Shown: positions 16,504 to 25,728, counted from the first letter of the stretch. The stretch is DNA of 64,000 nucleotides from DATAVK01 sp036267755 (GCA_036267755.1 DATAVK010000056.1:1-64000), one strand, 5' to 3'. Made by a program: numbers and translations. The notes: generated by a model from the sequence alone, not told the origin.

Positions 16504-18496
16504 CGGGGTTCAAGGCGTCCGGCTCGACCTGGCGTGAGGCGATGTTGCGTGCGATTTCGATGATCACGTCGTCGATCGGTACGCCGCGCCGCTCCACCCC
16601 GTTGCGATAGCGCAGGGATACGGCGTTTGCCTCGACGTCGCGCGGCCCGGCGACCAGCATGAACGGCACCTTCTGCTGCTGCGCCCGCAGGATCTTCTTC
16701 TGCATCCGGTCGTCCGCCGTGTCGACCTCGACCCGGACCCCCTCACCGCGCAACCGCTCCGCGACCAGCTCGAGGTACTCGTTGTTTTCCGAGCGGATCG
16801 GGATCCCCACCACCTGCACCGGCGCCAGCCAGGCCGGGAACGCGCCCGCGTAGTGCTCGGTGAGCACGCCGAAGAACCGCTCGATCGACCCGAACAGCGC
16901 GCGGTGGATCATCACCGGCATGTGACGCTCGCCGTCGGCTCCCTGGTACTCCAGCCCGAACCGCTTCGGCTGGTTGAAGTCGACCTGGATGGTCGACATC
17001 TGCCAGGTCCGGCCGATCGCGTCCTTGGCCTGCACCGAGATCTTGGGGCCGTAGTAGGCCGCGCCGCCCGGGTCGGGGACCAGCTCGAGGCCTGACTCGT
17101 CGGCGGCCCGCTGCAGCGCCGCGGTCGCCTCTTCCCAGTCGGCGTCCTCGCCCATGAACTTCGGCGAGTCGTCCCGGGTCGACAGCTCGAGATAGAAGTC
17201 CGTCAGTCCGTAGTCGCGGAGCAGGTCGAGCACGAAGGTCAGCAACGACGTCAGCTCGCCGGCCATCTGCTCGCGGGTGCAGTAGATGTGCGAGTCGTCC
17301 ATGGTCAGGCCGCGCACCCTGGTGAGCCCGTGCACGACCCCGGACTTCTCGAACCGGTAGACCGTCCCGAACTCGAAGAGCCGCAGCGGCAGCTCGCGAT
17401 ACGAACGCCCGCGCGCCTTGAAGACCAGGTTGTGCATCGGGCAGTTCATCGCCTTGAGGTAGTACTCCGCGCCCTCGAGCTGCATCGGCGGGAACATTCC
17501 CTCCTCGAAGTACGGCAGGTGACCCGAGGTCTCGAACAGTCCGCGCTTGGAGATGTGCGGGGTGTTGACGAAGGAGTAGCCGGCCGTTTCATGGCGGTGC
17601 CGCGAGTAGTCCTCCATGACCCGGCGTACGACGCCACCCTTCGGGTGGAACACCGCGAGCCCCGACCCCAGCTCGTCGGGGAAGGAGAACAGGTCGAGCT
17701 CGACGCCGAGCCGGCGGTGGTCGCGACGCTCCGCCTCGGCGAGCATCTCGACGTACTCGTCCAGCTCCGCACCCGACGGCCAGGCGGTGCCGTAGACCCG
17801 CTGGAGTTGCGGGTTCTTCTCGCTCCCCCGCCAGTACGCCGCCGCAATCCGGGTCAGCTGGAAGCCGGCGTCGGGAATGATCGCCGTCGACGACACGTGC
17901 GGGCCCCGACACAGGTCCTTCCACGCCAGCGAGCCGTCCGGGCGGACGTTGTCGTAGATGGTGAGCTCGCTGCCACCGACCTCCGCGTCGGCACCCTCGG
18001 CCACCTCGGCCGCGGCGCCCTTGAGGCCGATCAGCTCCAGCTTGTACGGCTCGGCGGACAGCTCGTCGCGCGCCTCGTCATCGCTGACCACCCGGCGGAC
18101 GAACCGCTGGTCCTCCGCGACGATCTCGCGCATCCGGGCCTCGATCCGCTCGAGGTCCTCCGGCGTGAACGCCGCGTCAACGTCGAAGTCGTAGTAGAAG
18201 CCGTTCTCGATCGGCGGCCCGATCCCTAGCCGGGCCGAGGGGAACAGCCCCTGCACGGCCTGGGCGAGCACGTGGGCCGTCGAGTGGCGGAGTACGGCGA
18301 GGCCCTCCGGCGAGTCGAACGGCACCGATTCGAGCGCGTCGCCGTCCTCAGGGACCCACGATAGGTCGTGCAGCGTGTCCTCGTTCGCCCGCACCACGAT
18401 GCCACCGATGCCGGCCGAGGAGAACGCGTCGCCCGCCGTTGTCCCGGCAGGCACAACGTGCGGCGAGCCGTCGAGGGTCAGGCGGATGTCAGGCAT
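16487..18496 (-). CDS. thrS: Threonyl-tRNA synthetase
   Basis: A 669-residue class II synthetase that charges tRNA-Thr. It has an N-terminal TGS domain (1-60), an editing domain with RHSTAHVLAQAV, class II motifs including the zinc Cys in MNCPMHNL and the RVRGLTMDDSHIYC segment, and a C-terminal anticodon-binding domain with KKILRAQQQKVPFMLV. The length is normal. The ATG at 18494-18496 is preceded by TAGCCT with 6 bases between, so translation is probably leaderless. No T-box-like leader is visible. Confidence 0.97.
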   Translation of the reverse strand: MPDIRLTLDGSPHVVPAGTTAGDAFSSAGIGGIVVRANEDTLHDLSWVPEDGDALESVPFDSPEGLAVLRHSTAHVLAQAVQGLFPSARLGIGPPIENGFYYDFDVDAAFTPEDLERIEARMREIVAEDQRFVRRVVSDDEARDELSAEPYKLELIGLKGAAAEVAEGADAEVGGSELTIYDNVRPDGSLAWKDLCRGPHVSSTAIIPDAGFQLTRIAAAYWRGSEKNPQLQRVYGTAWPSGAELDEYVEMLAEAERRDHRRLGVELDLFSFPDELGSGLAVFHPKGGVVRRVMEDYSRHRHETAGYSFVNTPHISKRGLFETSGHLPYFEEGMFPPMQLEGAEYYLKAMNCPMHNLVFKARGRSYRELPLRLFEFGTVYRFEKSGVVHGLTRVRGLTMDDSHIYCTREQMAGELTSLLTFVLDLLRDYGLTDFYLELSTRDDSPKFMGEDADWEEATAALQRAADESGLELVPDPGGAAYYGPKISVQAKDAIGRTWQMSTIQVDFNQPKRFGLEYQGADGERHMPVMIHRALFGSIERFFGVLTEHYAGAFPAWLAPVQVVGIPIRSENNEYLELVAERLRGEGVRVEVDTADDRMQKKILRAQQQKVPFMLVAGPRDVEANAVSLRYRNGVERRGVPIDDVIIEIARNIASRQVEPDALNPDDVVA

Positions 18497-18502
18497 GCGC
18501 CG

Positions 18503-18508
18503 AGGCTA
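18503..18508 (-). promoter_or_regulatory. Putative -10 element of a leaderless thrS transcript
   Basis: TAGCCT on the minus strand ends 6 bases before the thrS ATG, with no ribosome binding site between. Confidence 0.45.
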
Positions 18509-18533
18509 TCCAGCCGCGGCAACCGCGAATCCG

Positions 18534-18788
18534 TCAGTCGGCAATCGTCGCGTCGTCGACCGGCGTACCAAGCAGGTAGATGACTGCTGGCGGCACCGAG
18601 CTGCGCGCCTCGGCCAGCGACGGGGCGACCAGCCGGTGCACGATCGCGATGTCGTCCGCCGCGGGATGGGTGAGCGAGAACGATGCCTGCCACCCAGCCG
18701 GGCACTTCTCGAACCGGACAGACAGCGACAGATCACCGTCAACCACAACGTCTTCGACGATGCCACCGGCCTCGAGACGCGTGAGCAC
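18534..18788 (-). CDS. Small orphan protein
   Basis: An 84-residue reading frame (if the GTG at 18786-18788 is used) with VVVDGDLSLSVRFEKC, an SFSLTHPAADDIAIVHRLV segment and an AVIYLLGTPVDDATIAD end. The frame stays open upstream to an ATG at 18861-18863, just short of the tRNA, but that extension looks noncoding. A GGAA lies about 10 bases before the GTG. No family is recognised. It sits between tRNA-Val and thrS on the same strand. Confidence 0.5.
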   Translation of the reverse strand: MLTRLEAGGIVEDVVVDGDLSLSVRFEKCPAGWQASFSLTHPAADDIAIVHRLVAPSLAEARSSVPPAVIYLLGTPVDDATIAD

Positions 18789-18872
18789 GTCGGAAGTGTT
18801 TCCTACTGAACCCGGCCGCGTCCGGTTTTCCCTTGCAACGTCACCCGGACGCCCGGATGACATGGGCGATAG

Positions 18873-18946
18873 TGGGCGATACAGGACTTGAACCTGTGAC
18901 CTCTCGCGTGTGAAGCGAGCGCTCTAACCAACTGAGCTAATCGCCC
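18873..18946 (-). tRNA. tRNA-Val (anticodon CAC)
   Basis: A 74-base cloverleaf on the minus strand, from GGGCGATTAGCTCAG to ATCGCCCA. The anticodon loop TTCACAC gives CAC (codon GUG). The T arm GGTTCAAGTCC and the 7-base acceptor stem pair fully. CCA is not encoded, unlike the second tRNA-Val in this window. Confidence 0.96.
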
Positions 18947-19061
18947 GTTCGACGGGCCCGTCAGCCTAGCGCCTGGAGAATCCTCGGCCACGACGTTAGG
19001 CGGGTCCCATGCGCGGGCATCTTCTAGGTAACCACCCTAACGACGGAGGACCTTGCCGACC

Positions 19062-19493
19062 ATGGACACCCCCTCGCAGCAGACGGTGAGCGCAGCCATC
19101 GATCTGCGTCTGCTGGTGACCGCTGGTCCCTCGCTGCCGCTTCGCGCGGACATCGAGTACACGTCTACCGATCCCTACGCGGTCCGGGTGACGTTCCACA
19201 CCGGCATGGACGAGGTCGTCGCGTGGACCTTTGCCCGGTCCCTGCTGACCGACGGCATCAACGACCCGGTCGGGGAGGGTGACGTGCAGGTCTGGCCCTC
19301 GCGCACCGGCGGCATCCCGACGGTCTGCCTGTCGCTGTCCAGTCCCTCCGGTCGAGCGCTGTTCGAGGCTCCGCTCTCGGACCTGGTGGAGTTCCTCAAC
19401 CGCACCTACGACAGCGTCCCCACCGGCCAGGAGAGCGAGTACGTCGATGTCGACGCCGAGCTCGCGATGCTGCTCTGGACCAACCCCTCCTAG
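19062..19493 (+). CDS. SsgA-family protein, closest in pattern to SsgB
   Basis: A 143-residue cytoplasmic protein with the SsgA/SsgB signature: LRLLVTAGPSLPLRADIEY, DPYAVRVTFHTG, VVAWTFARSLLTDG, GDVQVWPSRTGG and LFEAPLSDLVEFLNRT. In Streptomyces, SsgB helps place FtsZ rings at sporulation septa. The ATG at 19062 has GGAGGA 11 bases upstream; a TTG at 19053 is nearer but less likely. The gene stands alone between tRNA-Val and the hut genes. The call to the family is strong; equivalence to SsgB is inferred from residue pattern only. Confidence 0.88.
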   Translation: MDTPSQQTVSAAIDLRLLVTAGPSLPLRADIEYTSTDPYAVRVTFHTGMDEVVAWTFARSLLTDGINDPVGEGDVQVWPSRTGGIPTVCLSLSSPSGRALFEAPLSDLVEFLNRTYDSVPTGQESEYVDVDAELAMLLWTNPS

Positions 19494-19534
19494 CCCGCGG
19501 CTCCCTCACTCACGGCTCCCTCACTCAGGGCTCG

Positions 19535-20698
19535 CTAACTCGGGATCAGGCCGCCCACCACAGTTGCGGTGACCGCTGGCGCGCCCAGGTGCGCCACCAG
19601 ATCAGCCTCGTGGTCACTCGCCAGCACCACAAGATCGCCCCGGGCGCCGAGCCCGAGCTGACCCACGTCGTCCCGGCATAACGCCGCGGCTCCGCCGAGC
19701 GTCGCCGCGCGGAGCGCCTCATCCACCTCGAGCCCCATCCCGAGGCAGGCGAGCTGCACGGCGTACGGCATCGCCTCGCACCACGCCGTACCCGGATTGC
19801 AGTCCGTGGCGATCGCGAGGGTGCAGCCCGCGTCGCGGAGGACCTGACCGTGCCCCCAGCGGCCGTTGCGGGTGTAGAGCGAGGTCACGGGCACCAGCGC
19901 GGCGACGACCCCAGCGGCCGCCATCGCCGCGGCACTCGTGGGGGTGACGTAGTCCAGGTGGTCGGCGCTCGCGCAGCCCAGCTCGGCGGCGAGCTCCGCC
20001 GCCCCGCTCGCCGACAGCTGCTCCGCGTGCATCCGCAGGCCGAGACCGGCGGCCCTGGCCGCGGTGAGGATGGTTCGGGCCTCGGCGACGGAGAATGCCC
20101 CCTCGTCGCAGAAGACATCGCACCACCGGGCACCGTGGGCCACTGCGGCTGGAAGCTGTGCCACCACTTCGCGGACGTAGTCCGCCCGGTCGCGATCGGG
20201 GGGTACGACGTGCGCGCCGAGATAGGTAGTCGTGATCGTCGGCCCGGTCAGTGAGCCGGCGACGTCGAGCAGCCGCAGCTCGTCATCCGGTGTGAGGCCG
20301 TAGCCGCTCTTGACCTCCATCGTCGTGGTGCCAGATGCCACGGCAGTGTCGACCCGAGCCTGCGCCAGCGCGCCCAGCTGATCGGTGCCAGCCGCGCGGG
20401 TGGCGGTGACCGTCGACGTGATCCCACCCGGCTGGTACGACGCACCGGCGAGCCGGCCCACCACGTCGTCGCGGCGGCTCCCGGCCCAGACCAGGTGGGT
20501 GTGGGAGTCGACGAAGCCCGGCAGTACGGCGGCTCCCCCGGCGTCGAGCTCGGCCACGTCACCCAGCCCCGCGGGCAGGTCCCGGTCGGGCCCGACCCAC
20601 CTCACCCGGCCGTCGCGGACCACGACCGCTGCGTCGGCGAGTCTGGGCTGCGCCCAGGTCGTCAGCCGACCGATCCGGCGGACGACGAGGTCGCTCAC
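19535..20698 (-). CDS. hutI: Imidazolonepropionase
   Basis: A 387-residue amidohydrolase that opens 4-imidazolone-5-propionate to N-formimino-glutamate, the third step of histidine breakdown. The metal motif HTHLVWAG, the KSGYGL segment, the HAEQLS metal ligand and ATDCNPGTAWCEAM are all present. The length is typical. The GTG at 20696-20698 overlaps the hutU stop by 4 bases (GTGA); further upstream frame is inside hutU. Last gene of pabB-pabC-hutH-hutU-hutI. Confidence 0.95.
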   Translation of the reverse strand: MSDLVVRRIGRLTTWAQPRLADAAVVVRDGRVRWVGPDRDLPAGLGDVAELDAGGAAVLPGFVDSHTHLVWAGSRRDDVVGRLAGASYQPGGITSTVTATRAAGTDQLGALAQARVDTAVASGTTTMEVKSGYGLTPDDELRLLDVAGSLTGPTITTTYLGAHVVPPDRDRADYVREVVAQLPAAVAHGARWCDVFCDEGAFSVAEARTILTAARAAGLGLRMHAEQLSASGAAELAAELGCASADHLDYVTPTSAAAMAAAGVVAALVPVTSLYTRNGRWGHGQVLRDAGCTLAIATDCNPGTAWCEAMPYAVQLACLGMGLEVDEALRAATLGGAAALCRDDVGQLGLGARGDLVVLASDHEADLVAHLGAPAVTATVVGGLIPS

Positions 20699-22377
20699 TC
20701 CTGCCAGGCGGGCGCGTGGGTCCCGGGCTCGAGCGGCATCCGGACCCCCACGTCGCGGGCCGTGTCGAGCGCGATCTCGTAGCCGGCGTCGGCGTGGCGG
20801 ATCACGCCAGTCCCGGGGTCGTTGGTGAGCACCAGCTCGACCCGGCGCCGCGACGACGGCGTGCCCTCGGCGACGACGACCTGGCCGGCGTGGATCGACT
20901 TGCCGATGCCGACGCCACCGCCGTGGTGGATCGACACCCACGACGCGCCGGACGCGGTGTTGAGCATCGCGTTGAGCAGCGGCCAGTCCGCGATGGCGTC
21001 CGACCCGTCACGCATGCTCTCGGTCTCGCGCTCCGGTGAGGCGACCGACCCGGAGTCGAGGTGGTCCCGACCGATCGCGACCGGCGCGGTGACGATGCCG
21101 CGGGCGACCAGGTCGTCGAAGGCCAGGCCGGCCACCTGCCGTTCGCCGTACCCGAGCCAGCAGATCCGGGACGGCAGGCCCTGGCCCTTGACCTTCTCCC
21201 GGGCGAAGCGCACCCAGCGCTGCAGCGGGTCGTCGTCGGGGAACGCCTTCAGCACGGCGTCGTCGGTGGCCGCTAGGTCGGCGGGGTCACCGGACAGGCA
21301 GGCCCAGCGGAACGGCCCGGCGCCGCGCGCGAACAGCGGCCGGATGTAGGCGGGAACGAAACCGGGGTAGTCGAAGGCGTTCGTGACGCCTGCGTCCTGC
21401 GCCTGGCCCCGCAGCCCGTTGCCGTAGTCGAAGACGACCGCGCCCTTGCCCTGCAGGTCGAGCATGGCCTGGCAGTGCTGGGCCATGGCCTGCTGCGCCC
21501 GCTCGACGTACTCCGACGGCTTGGTACGACGGAGCTCGCCGGCTTCTTCGAACGTCATGCCGTTGGGCACGTAGCCGTGCAGCGCGTCGTGGGCGCTGGT
21601 CTGATCGGTGACGATGTCCGGGACGACGTCGCGGCGGACCAGGTCGGGGAAGACGTCGGCGGCGTTCGCGACGACGGCGACCGACAGCGCCCGACCCTCG
21701 GCGGCTGCGGCCCTCACCCGGTCGAGGCCGTCATCCAGGGAGTCGGCGATCTCGTCGAGGTAGCCGTGGTCAAGCCGCCGCTGCGCCCGGGTGGCGTCGA
21801 CCTCGATGCACAGCGCGGCGCCGCCGTTGCCGGTTACGGCGAGCGGCTGGGCGCCCCCCATGCCACCGAGACCGGCGGTGAGCACCCATCGGCCCGCGAG
21901 CGTCCCATCGAAGTGCTGCTTGCCCACCTCGGCGAACGTGGCGTAGGTGCCCTGGAGGATCCCTTGGGTGCCGATGTAGATCCACGACCCCGCGGTCATC
22001 TGGCCGTACATGGTCAGGCCCATGTCCTCGAGTTCACGGAAGTGCTCGGGGGTGGCCCACTTCGGCACCAGGTTGGAGTTCGCGATCAGTACCCGAGGCG
22101 CCATGTCGTGGGTACGCATGATGCCGACCGGCTTGCCGGACTGCACGAGGAGTGTGTCCTCGGGACCCATGGTCCGCAGCGACTCGACGATCGCGTCGAA
22201 GCTGCGCCAGTCGCGGGCGGCCCGGCCGGAACCGCCGTACACGACGAGATCGTCGGGGCGCTCCGCCACCTCCGGGTCGAGGTTGTTCTGCAACATCCGC
22301 AGGGCGCCCTCGGCGCCCCAGGTCGCGGCGGTCAGTTGGGTACCGCGCGGCGCGCGCACGGGTCGGGCTCCGTCCAT
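20695..22377 (-). CDS. hutU: Urocanate hydratase
   Basis: A 560-residue NAD-dependent urocanase converting urocanate to imidazolone propionate. The N terminus has LRMLQNNLDPEVAERPDDLVVYGG, and the middle has GGMGGAQPLAV, the NAD-binding segment, and FDYGNGLRGQAQDAG. The urocanase signature YQxxKxGxP-type region is replaced by the usual bacterial variant. The ATG at 22375-22377 begins 14 bases after hutH ends. The frame extends far upstream as spurious coding inside hutH and was cut. Confidence 0.96.
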   Translation of the reverse strand: MDGARPVRAPRGTQLTAATWGAEGALRMLQNNLDPEVAERPDDLVVYGGSGRAARDWRSFDAIVESLRTMGPEDTLLVQSGKPVGIMRTHDMAPRVLIANSNLVPKWATPEHFRELEDMGLTMYGQMTAGSWIYIGTQGILQGTYATFAEVGKQHFDGTLAGRWVLTAGLGGMGGAQPLAVTGNGGAALCIEVDATRAQRRLDHGYLDEIADSLDDGLDRVRAAAAEGRALSVAVVANAADVFPDLVRRDVVPDIVTDQTSAHDALHGYVPNGMTFEEAGELRRTKPSEYVERAQQAMAQHCQAMLDLQGKGAVVFDYGNGLRGQAQDAGVTNAFDYPGFVPAYIRPLFARGAGPFRWACLSGDPADLAATDDAVLKAFPDDDPLQRWVRFAREKVKGQGLPSRICWLGYGERQVAGLAFDDLVARGIVTAPVAIGRDHLDSGSVASPERETESMRDGSDAIADWPLLNAMLNTASGASWVSIHHGGGVGIGKSIHAGQVVVAEGTPSSRRRVELVLTNDPGTGVIRHADAGYEIALDTARDVGVRMPLEPGTHAPAWQE

Positions 22378-22391
22378 AGCCCGGAGCGTAG

Positions 22392-23927
22392 TCAGCCCAG
22401 CGCGCCTGTCACACCTTCGGCGGCGGCGAGCAGCGAGCCGTCCCGCACCCCCACGACGGCGGCCTCGATCTCCGGGGCCAGGTGACGGTCCGGTCCGACC
22501 CCAGGCACCGTTCGCCGCAGCTCCCCGACCACCGCCGCGGCGGCCGGTCCGGGCTGTAGCGGCGACCGCAGGTCCAGCGCCCGGGCCGCGGTGAGCACCT
22601 CGATCGCCAGCACTCGCGTCAGGCCGTCGAGCGAGCGCCGCAGCTTGCGCGCCGCCGACCAGCCCATCGAGACGTGGTCCTCCTGCATCGCCGACGACGG
22701 GATGGAGTCGACGCTGGCGGGCGCGGCGAGCCGCTTGAGCTCGCTCACGATCCCCGCCTGGGTGTACTGCGCGATCATGTGGCCACTGTCGACGCCGGGC
22801 TCCCCGGCCAGGAACGGCGGCAGGCCGTGGGAACGGGCCCGGTCGAGCATCCGGTCGGTGCGCCGTTCCGAGATCGAGGCCAGGTCCGCGATCGCGATGG
22901 CCAGGAAGTCGAGCACGTAGGCGACCGGCGCGCCGTGGAAGTTGCCGTTGGACTCGACCCTGCCGTCCGGGAGGACGACCGGGTTGTCGATGGCAGAGGC
23001 CAGCTCGTACGACGCGACCCGCCGCGCGTGGTCCAGGGTGTCCCGGCAGGCGCCGGCGACCTGGGGTGCGCAGCGCAGCGAGTAGGCGTCCTGCACCCGG
23101 GTGTCCTCGGGGCCGGCGTGGGACGCGACGATCGGCGAGCCGCCGAGCAAGGTCCGCAGGTTGGCCGCGGAGACGGCTTGGCCGGGCTGCGGCCGCAGCG
23201 CCTGCAGGTCGGCGGCGAAGACCCGGTCGGTGCCCATCAACGCCTCGATGCTCATCGCCGCAGCCAGGTCCGCGGTCGTGATGAGCCGAGCCAGGTCGGT
23301 GCAACCGAGGACCAGCATGCCGAGCATCCCGTCGGTGCCGTTGAGCATCGCGAGACCCTCCTTCTCGGCGAGCGTCACCGGCTCCAGCGCAGCGGCTTCG
23401 AGCGCCTGGCCGGCGGGCACGAGTGCGCCGGAGCGACCGAGGACGTGGCCCTCACCCATCAGCGCTAGAGCGCAGGCGGCGAGCGGCGCCAGGTCGCCAC
23501 TGCAGCCGAGTGAGCCGTACTCCGGGACGACCGGCGTGAGGCCCGCGTTGAGCAGCCCGACCATCGCCTGTGCCGTCTGAGGCCTGGCACCGGTGCGTCC
23601 GGTCGCGAGGGTGTGCAGCCGGAGCAGCATCATCGCCCGGACCACCTCGCGCTCGACCGGGTCGCCGCTGCCCGCGGCGTGCGAGCGGACCAGCGAGCGC
23701 TGCAGGTCAGCGCGCCGGTCGAGCGGGATGTGCGTGGTGGCCAGCGCTCCGAAGCCGGTAGAGATCCCGTAGGCGGGCTGATCGGACGCCGCGAGGGCCT
23801 CGACATGTGCCCGGGACTCCGCCATCGCGGCGAGCGCCTCGTCGGAGAGGTGGACGACCTCGTCGTGGCGGGCCACGGCGACGACGGCCTCCGCCGACAG
23901 CGGCTCTGGGCTGATGACCACAGTCAC
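22392..23927 (-). CDS. hutH: Histidine ammonia-lyase
   Basis: A 511-residue enzyme of the MIO family that deaminates histidine to urocanate. The segments YGISTGFG, GSLGCSGDLAPLA and QEDHVSMGWSAARKL are diagnostic. The MIO-forming triad, usually Ala-Ser-Gly, is Cys142-Ser143-Gly144. The Ser and Gly are kept, so cyclisation is plausible, but the first residue is unusual. The ATG at 23925-23927 overlaps the pabC stop by 4 bases, so it is translated directly after the folate gene. Confidence 0.95.
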   Translation of the reverse strand: MTVVISPEPLSAEAVVAVARHDEVVHLSDEALAAMAESRAHVEALAASDQPAYGISTGFGALATTHIPLDRRADLQRSLVRSHAAGSGDPVEREVVRAMMLLRLHTLATGRTGARPQTAQAMVGLLNAGLTPVVPEYGSLGCSGDLAPLAACALALMGEGHVLGRSGALVPAGQALEAAALEPVTLAEKEGLAMLNGTDGMLGMLVLGCTDLARLITTADLAAAMSIEALMGTDRVFAADLQALRPQPGQAVSAANLRTLLGGSPIVASHAGPEDTRVQDAYSLRCAPQVAGACRDTLDHARRVASYELASAIDNPVVLPDGRVESNGNFHGAPVAYVLDFLAIAIADLASISERRTDRMLDRARSHGLPPFLAGEPGVDSGHMIAQYTQAGIVSELKRLAAPASVDSIPSSAMQEDHVSMGWSAARKLRRSLDGLTRVLAIEVLTAARALDLRSPLQPGPAAAAVVGELRRTVPGVGPDRHLAPEIEAAVVGVRDGSLLAAAEGVTGALG

Positions 23928-24739
23928 GGGTCGATCTCCTTGCTCCTGGTCGCGAAGACCTCGATGGCGCGGGTGGTGAGCGGCCCGGGAGCGGACGGCA
24001 GCGGCCCGCCGTCGACGGTCCGGATCGGCTGGACGTCACGAGTGCTGGAGGCCAGGAACGCCTCGTCGGCCTCGGCAAGTGCCGACACCGGCAGCGCCCG
24101 CTCGTCGACGTCACCGAGCCATTCGACGATCAGCTCGCGGGTGATTCCCGGCAGGCAGCCGCTGTCCAGCGGCGGCGTGACGATCCGACCACCGATCCCG
24201 ACGAAGACGTTGCTGCCGGTTCCCTCGCACAGCTCGCCGCGAGTGTTGGCGAAGATCGCCTCGCTGGCGCCGAGCTCGACCGCCCGGGCCAGTGCGACGA
24301 CGTTCTCGGCGTACGACGTCGTCTTGATGCCAGCGGTGGCCGAGTGCTCGTTGCGGGTCCAGGGGACGACCGCGACGGCCGCAGTGGCGTCCCAGCCGTG
24401 CCACGGGACGGAGGCGACCAGCAGGCTGGGTGACGCGTCGCCTCGACCCGAGCCGTACGGCGCGGGACCGCCGGTGAGCGTGATCCGGAGCCGGCTGAGC
24501 CCGACCTGACCGGCCGTCACGGCGGCGACCCCGGCCCGGACCGCGGCCTCGTCGAACTGCAGCCCCAGGCCGGTCGCGGAGGTGCGGAGCCGGCGCAGGT
24601 GGCGACTCAGCGCGAAGACCTCGCCGTCGACGACCTTGCAGGTCTCGAAGACACCGTCACCGACCACCAGGCCGTGGTCGTTCGCGCGGATGACCGCCGC
24701 GTCCTCGGCCACGAGCGACCCGTCGACCCACAGCGTCAT
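23924..24739 (-). CDS. pabC: Class IV PLP aminotransferase, probable aminodeoxychorismate lyase
   Basis: A 271-residue fold-type IV PLP enzyme. The PLP Lys is in TAGIKTTSYAENVVAL, followed by ANTRGELCEGTGSNVFV, the phosphate-binding region, and ASSTRDVQPI near the end. In context it most likely converts 4-amino-4-deoxychorismate to 4-aminobenzoate for folate. Branched-chain or D-amino acid aminotransferases share this fold, but the adjacent pabB favours PabC. The ATG at 24737-24739 overlaps the pabB stop by 4 bases. Confidence 0.88.
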   Translation of the reverse strand: MTLWVDGSLVAEDAAVIRANDHGLVVGDGVFETCKVVDGEVFALSRHLRRLRTSATGLGLQFDEAAVRAGVAAVTAGQVGLSRLRITLTGGPAPYGSGRGDASPSLLVASVPWHGWDATAAVAVVPWTRNEHSATAGIKTTSYAENVVALARAVELGASEAIFANTRGELCEGTGSNVFVGIGGRIVTPPLDSGCLPGITRELIVEWLGDVDERALPVSALAEADEAFLASSTRDVQPIRTVDGGPLPSAPGPLTTRAIEVFATRSKEIDP

Positions 24740-25728
24740 CGCACCTCCAGCAGCCGGCTCGTCTTGAGCCGGGTCTCGTCCCACTCACGGTCCGGGTCAC
24801 TGCCCCAGGTGATCCCGGCGCCGGTGCCCAGACGGAGTCTGCCCTCCTGCCACTCGAAGGTGCGGATCGCCACCGCCAGTACGCCCCGTGTCGCGTCGGC
24901 ATCCACCCAGCCCACCGCCCCGCAGTAGACCCCGCGGGGCTCGGGCTCGAGGCTGCGGATGATCTCCAGGGCGGCCGCCTTGGGAGCTCCCGACACCGAC
25001 CCGGCCGGCATCGTGGCGGCCAGCAGGTCGGCCCAGCCGAGGCCGTCGCGCAGCTCCGCCTCGACCGTCGACACCAGGTGAACCAGGCCCGGGTGCCGCT
25101 CCTGGCGCAGCAGCCCGGTGACGGCGACCGAGCCGGTCTCGGCGACTCGGCCGAGGTCGTTGCGGACCAAGTCGACGATCATGACGTTCTCGGCGGCGTC
25201 CTTGGCGGTGAGGTCGGCGGGAGTCGCGCCGGTCCCCTTGATCGGCCCGGCCGCCACCTGGCGGCCGTCCCGGCGCAGCGACAGCTCCGGCGAGGCGCAG
25301 GCGACGTGCAGTCCGAGGTCGGGTACCGACACCGTGGCGGCGTACGGCGCGGGGTTGCCGCGGGCGAGCGCGGCGCCGAGGGCGCGCGGGTCCGGGTCCA
25401 TGGCACATGAGAGCACCCGGCACAGGTTGACCTGGTAGACGTCGCCGGCCGCGATCCGCTCCCGGATCGTGCGAACGCCCGCCACATAGGACTCCCGCGG
25501 GAGTGTTGAGACCCATTGCGACGCTGCCGGTGGGTGCCACGGCGGCGCGGCGTCGTACCAGTCGTCCAGCGGCTGGCCCTCGGCGAACCGCAGGCACTGC
25601 AGTCGGCCCTCGAAGGTCATCACGACGACCCACAGTCCCGCGGAGTCCAGCGCGGCGGGGTCGTCGGTCACGTCGACCAGGCCCGTCAGCAGCCGGCCGT
25701 CGACGACGGCCCAACCGTCCTGGGACAT
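24736..25728 (-). CDS. pabB: Aminodeoxychorismate synthase component I
   Basis: A 330-residue chorismate-binding enzyme. The signature PIKGTG is present (not the anthranilate synthase PIAGT), together with ENVMIVDLVRNDLGRV, GSVSGAPKAAALEII and GAGITWGSDP. Residues 1-80 are shorter and more divergent than in E. coli PabB. It makes 4-amino-4-deoxychorismate with a glutaminase partner not found in this window. The ATG at 25726-25728 has GGAG 6 bases upstream. It heads the unit that continues through pabC into the hut genes. Confidence 0.9.
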   Translation of the reverse strand: MSQDGWAVVDGRLLTGLVDVTDDPAALDSAGLWVVVMTFEGRLQCLRFAEGQPLDDWYDAAPPWHPPAASQWVSTLPRESYVAGVRTIRERIAAGDVYQVNLCRVLSCAMDPDPRALGAALARGNPAPYAATVSVPDLGLHVACASPELSLRRDGRQVAAGPIKGTGATPADLTAKDAAENVMIVDLVRNDLGRVAETGSVAVTGLLRQERHPGLVHLVSTVEAELRDGLGWADLLAATMPAGSVSGAPKAAALEIIRSLEPEPRGVYCGAVGWVDADATRGVLAVAIRTFEWQEGRLRLGTGAGITWGSDPDREWDETRLKTSRLLEVR

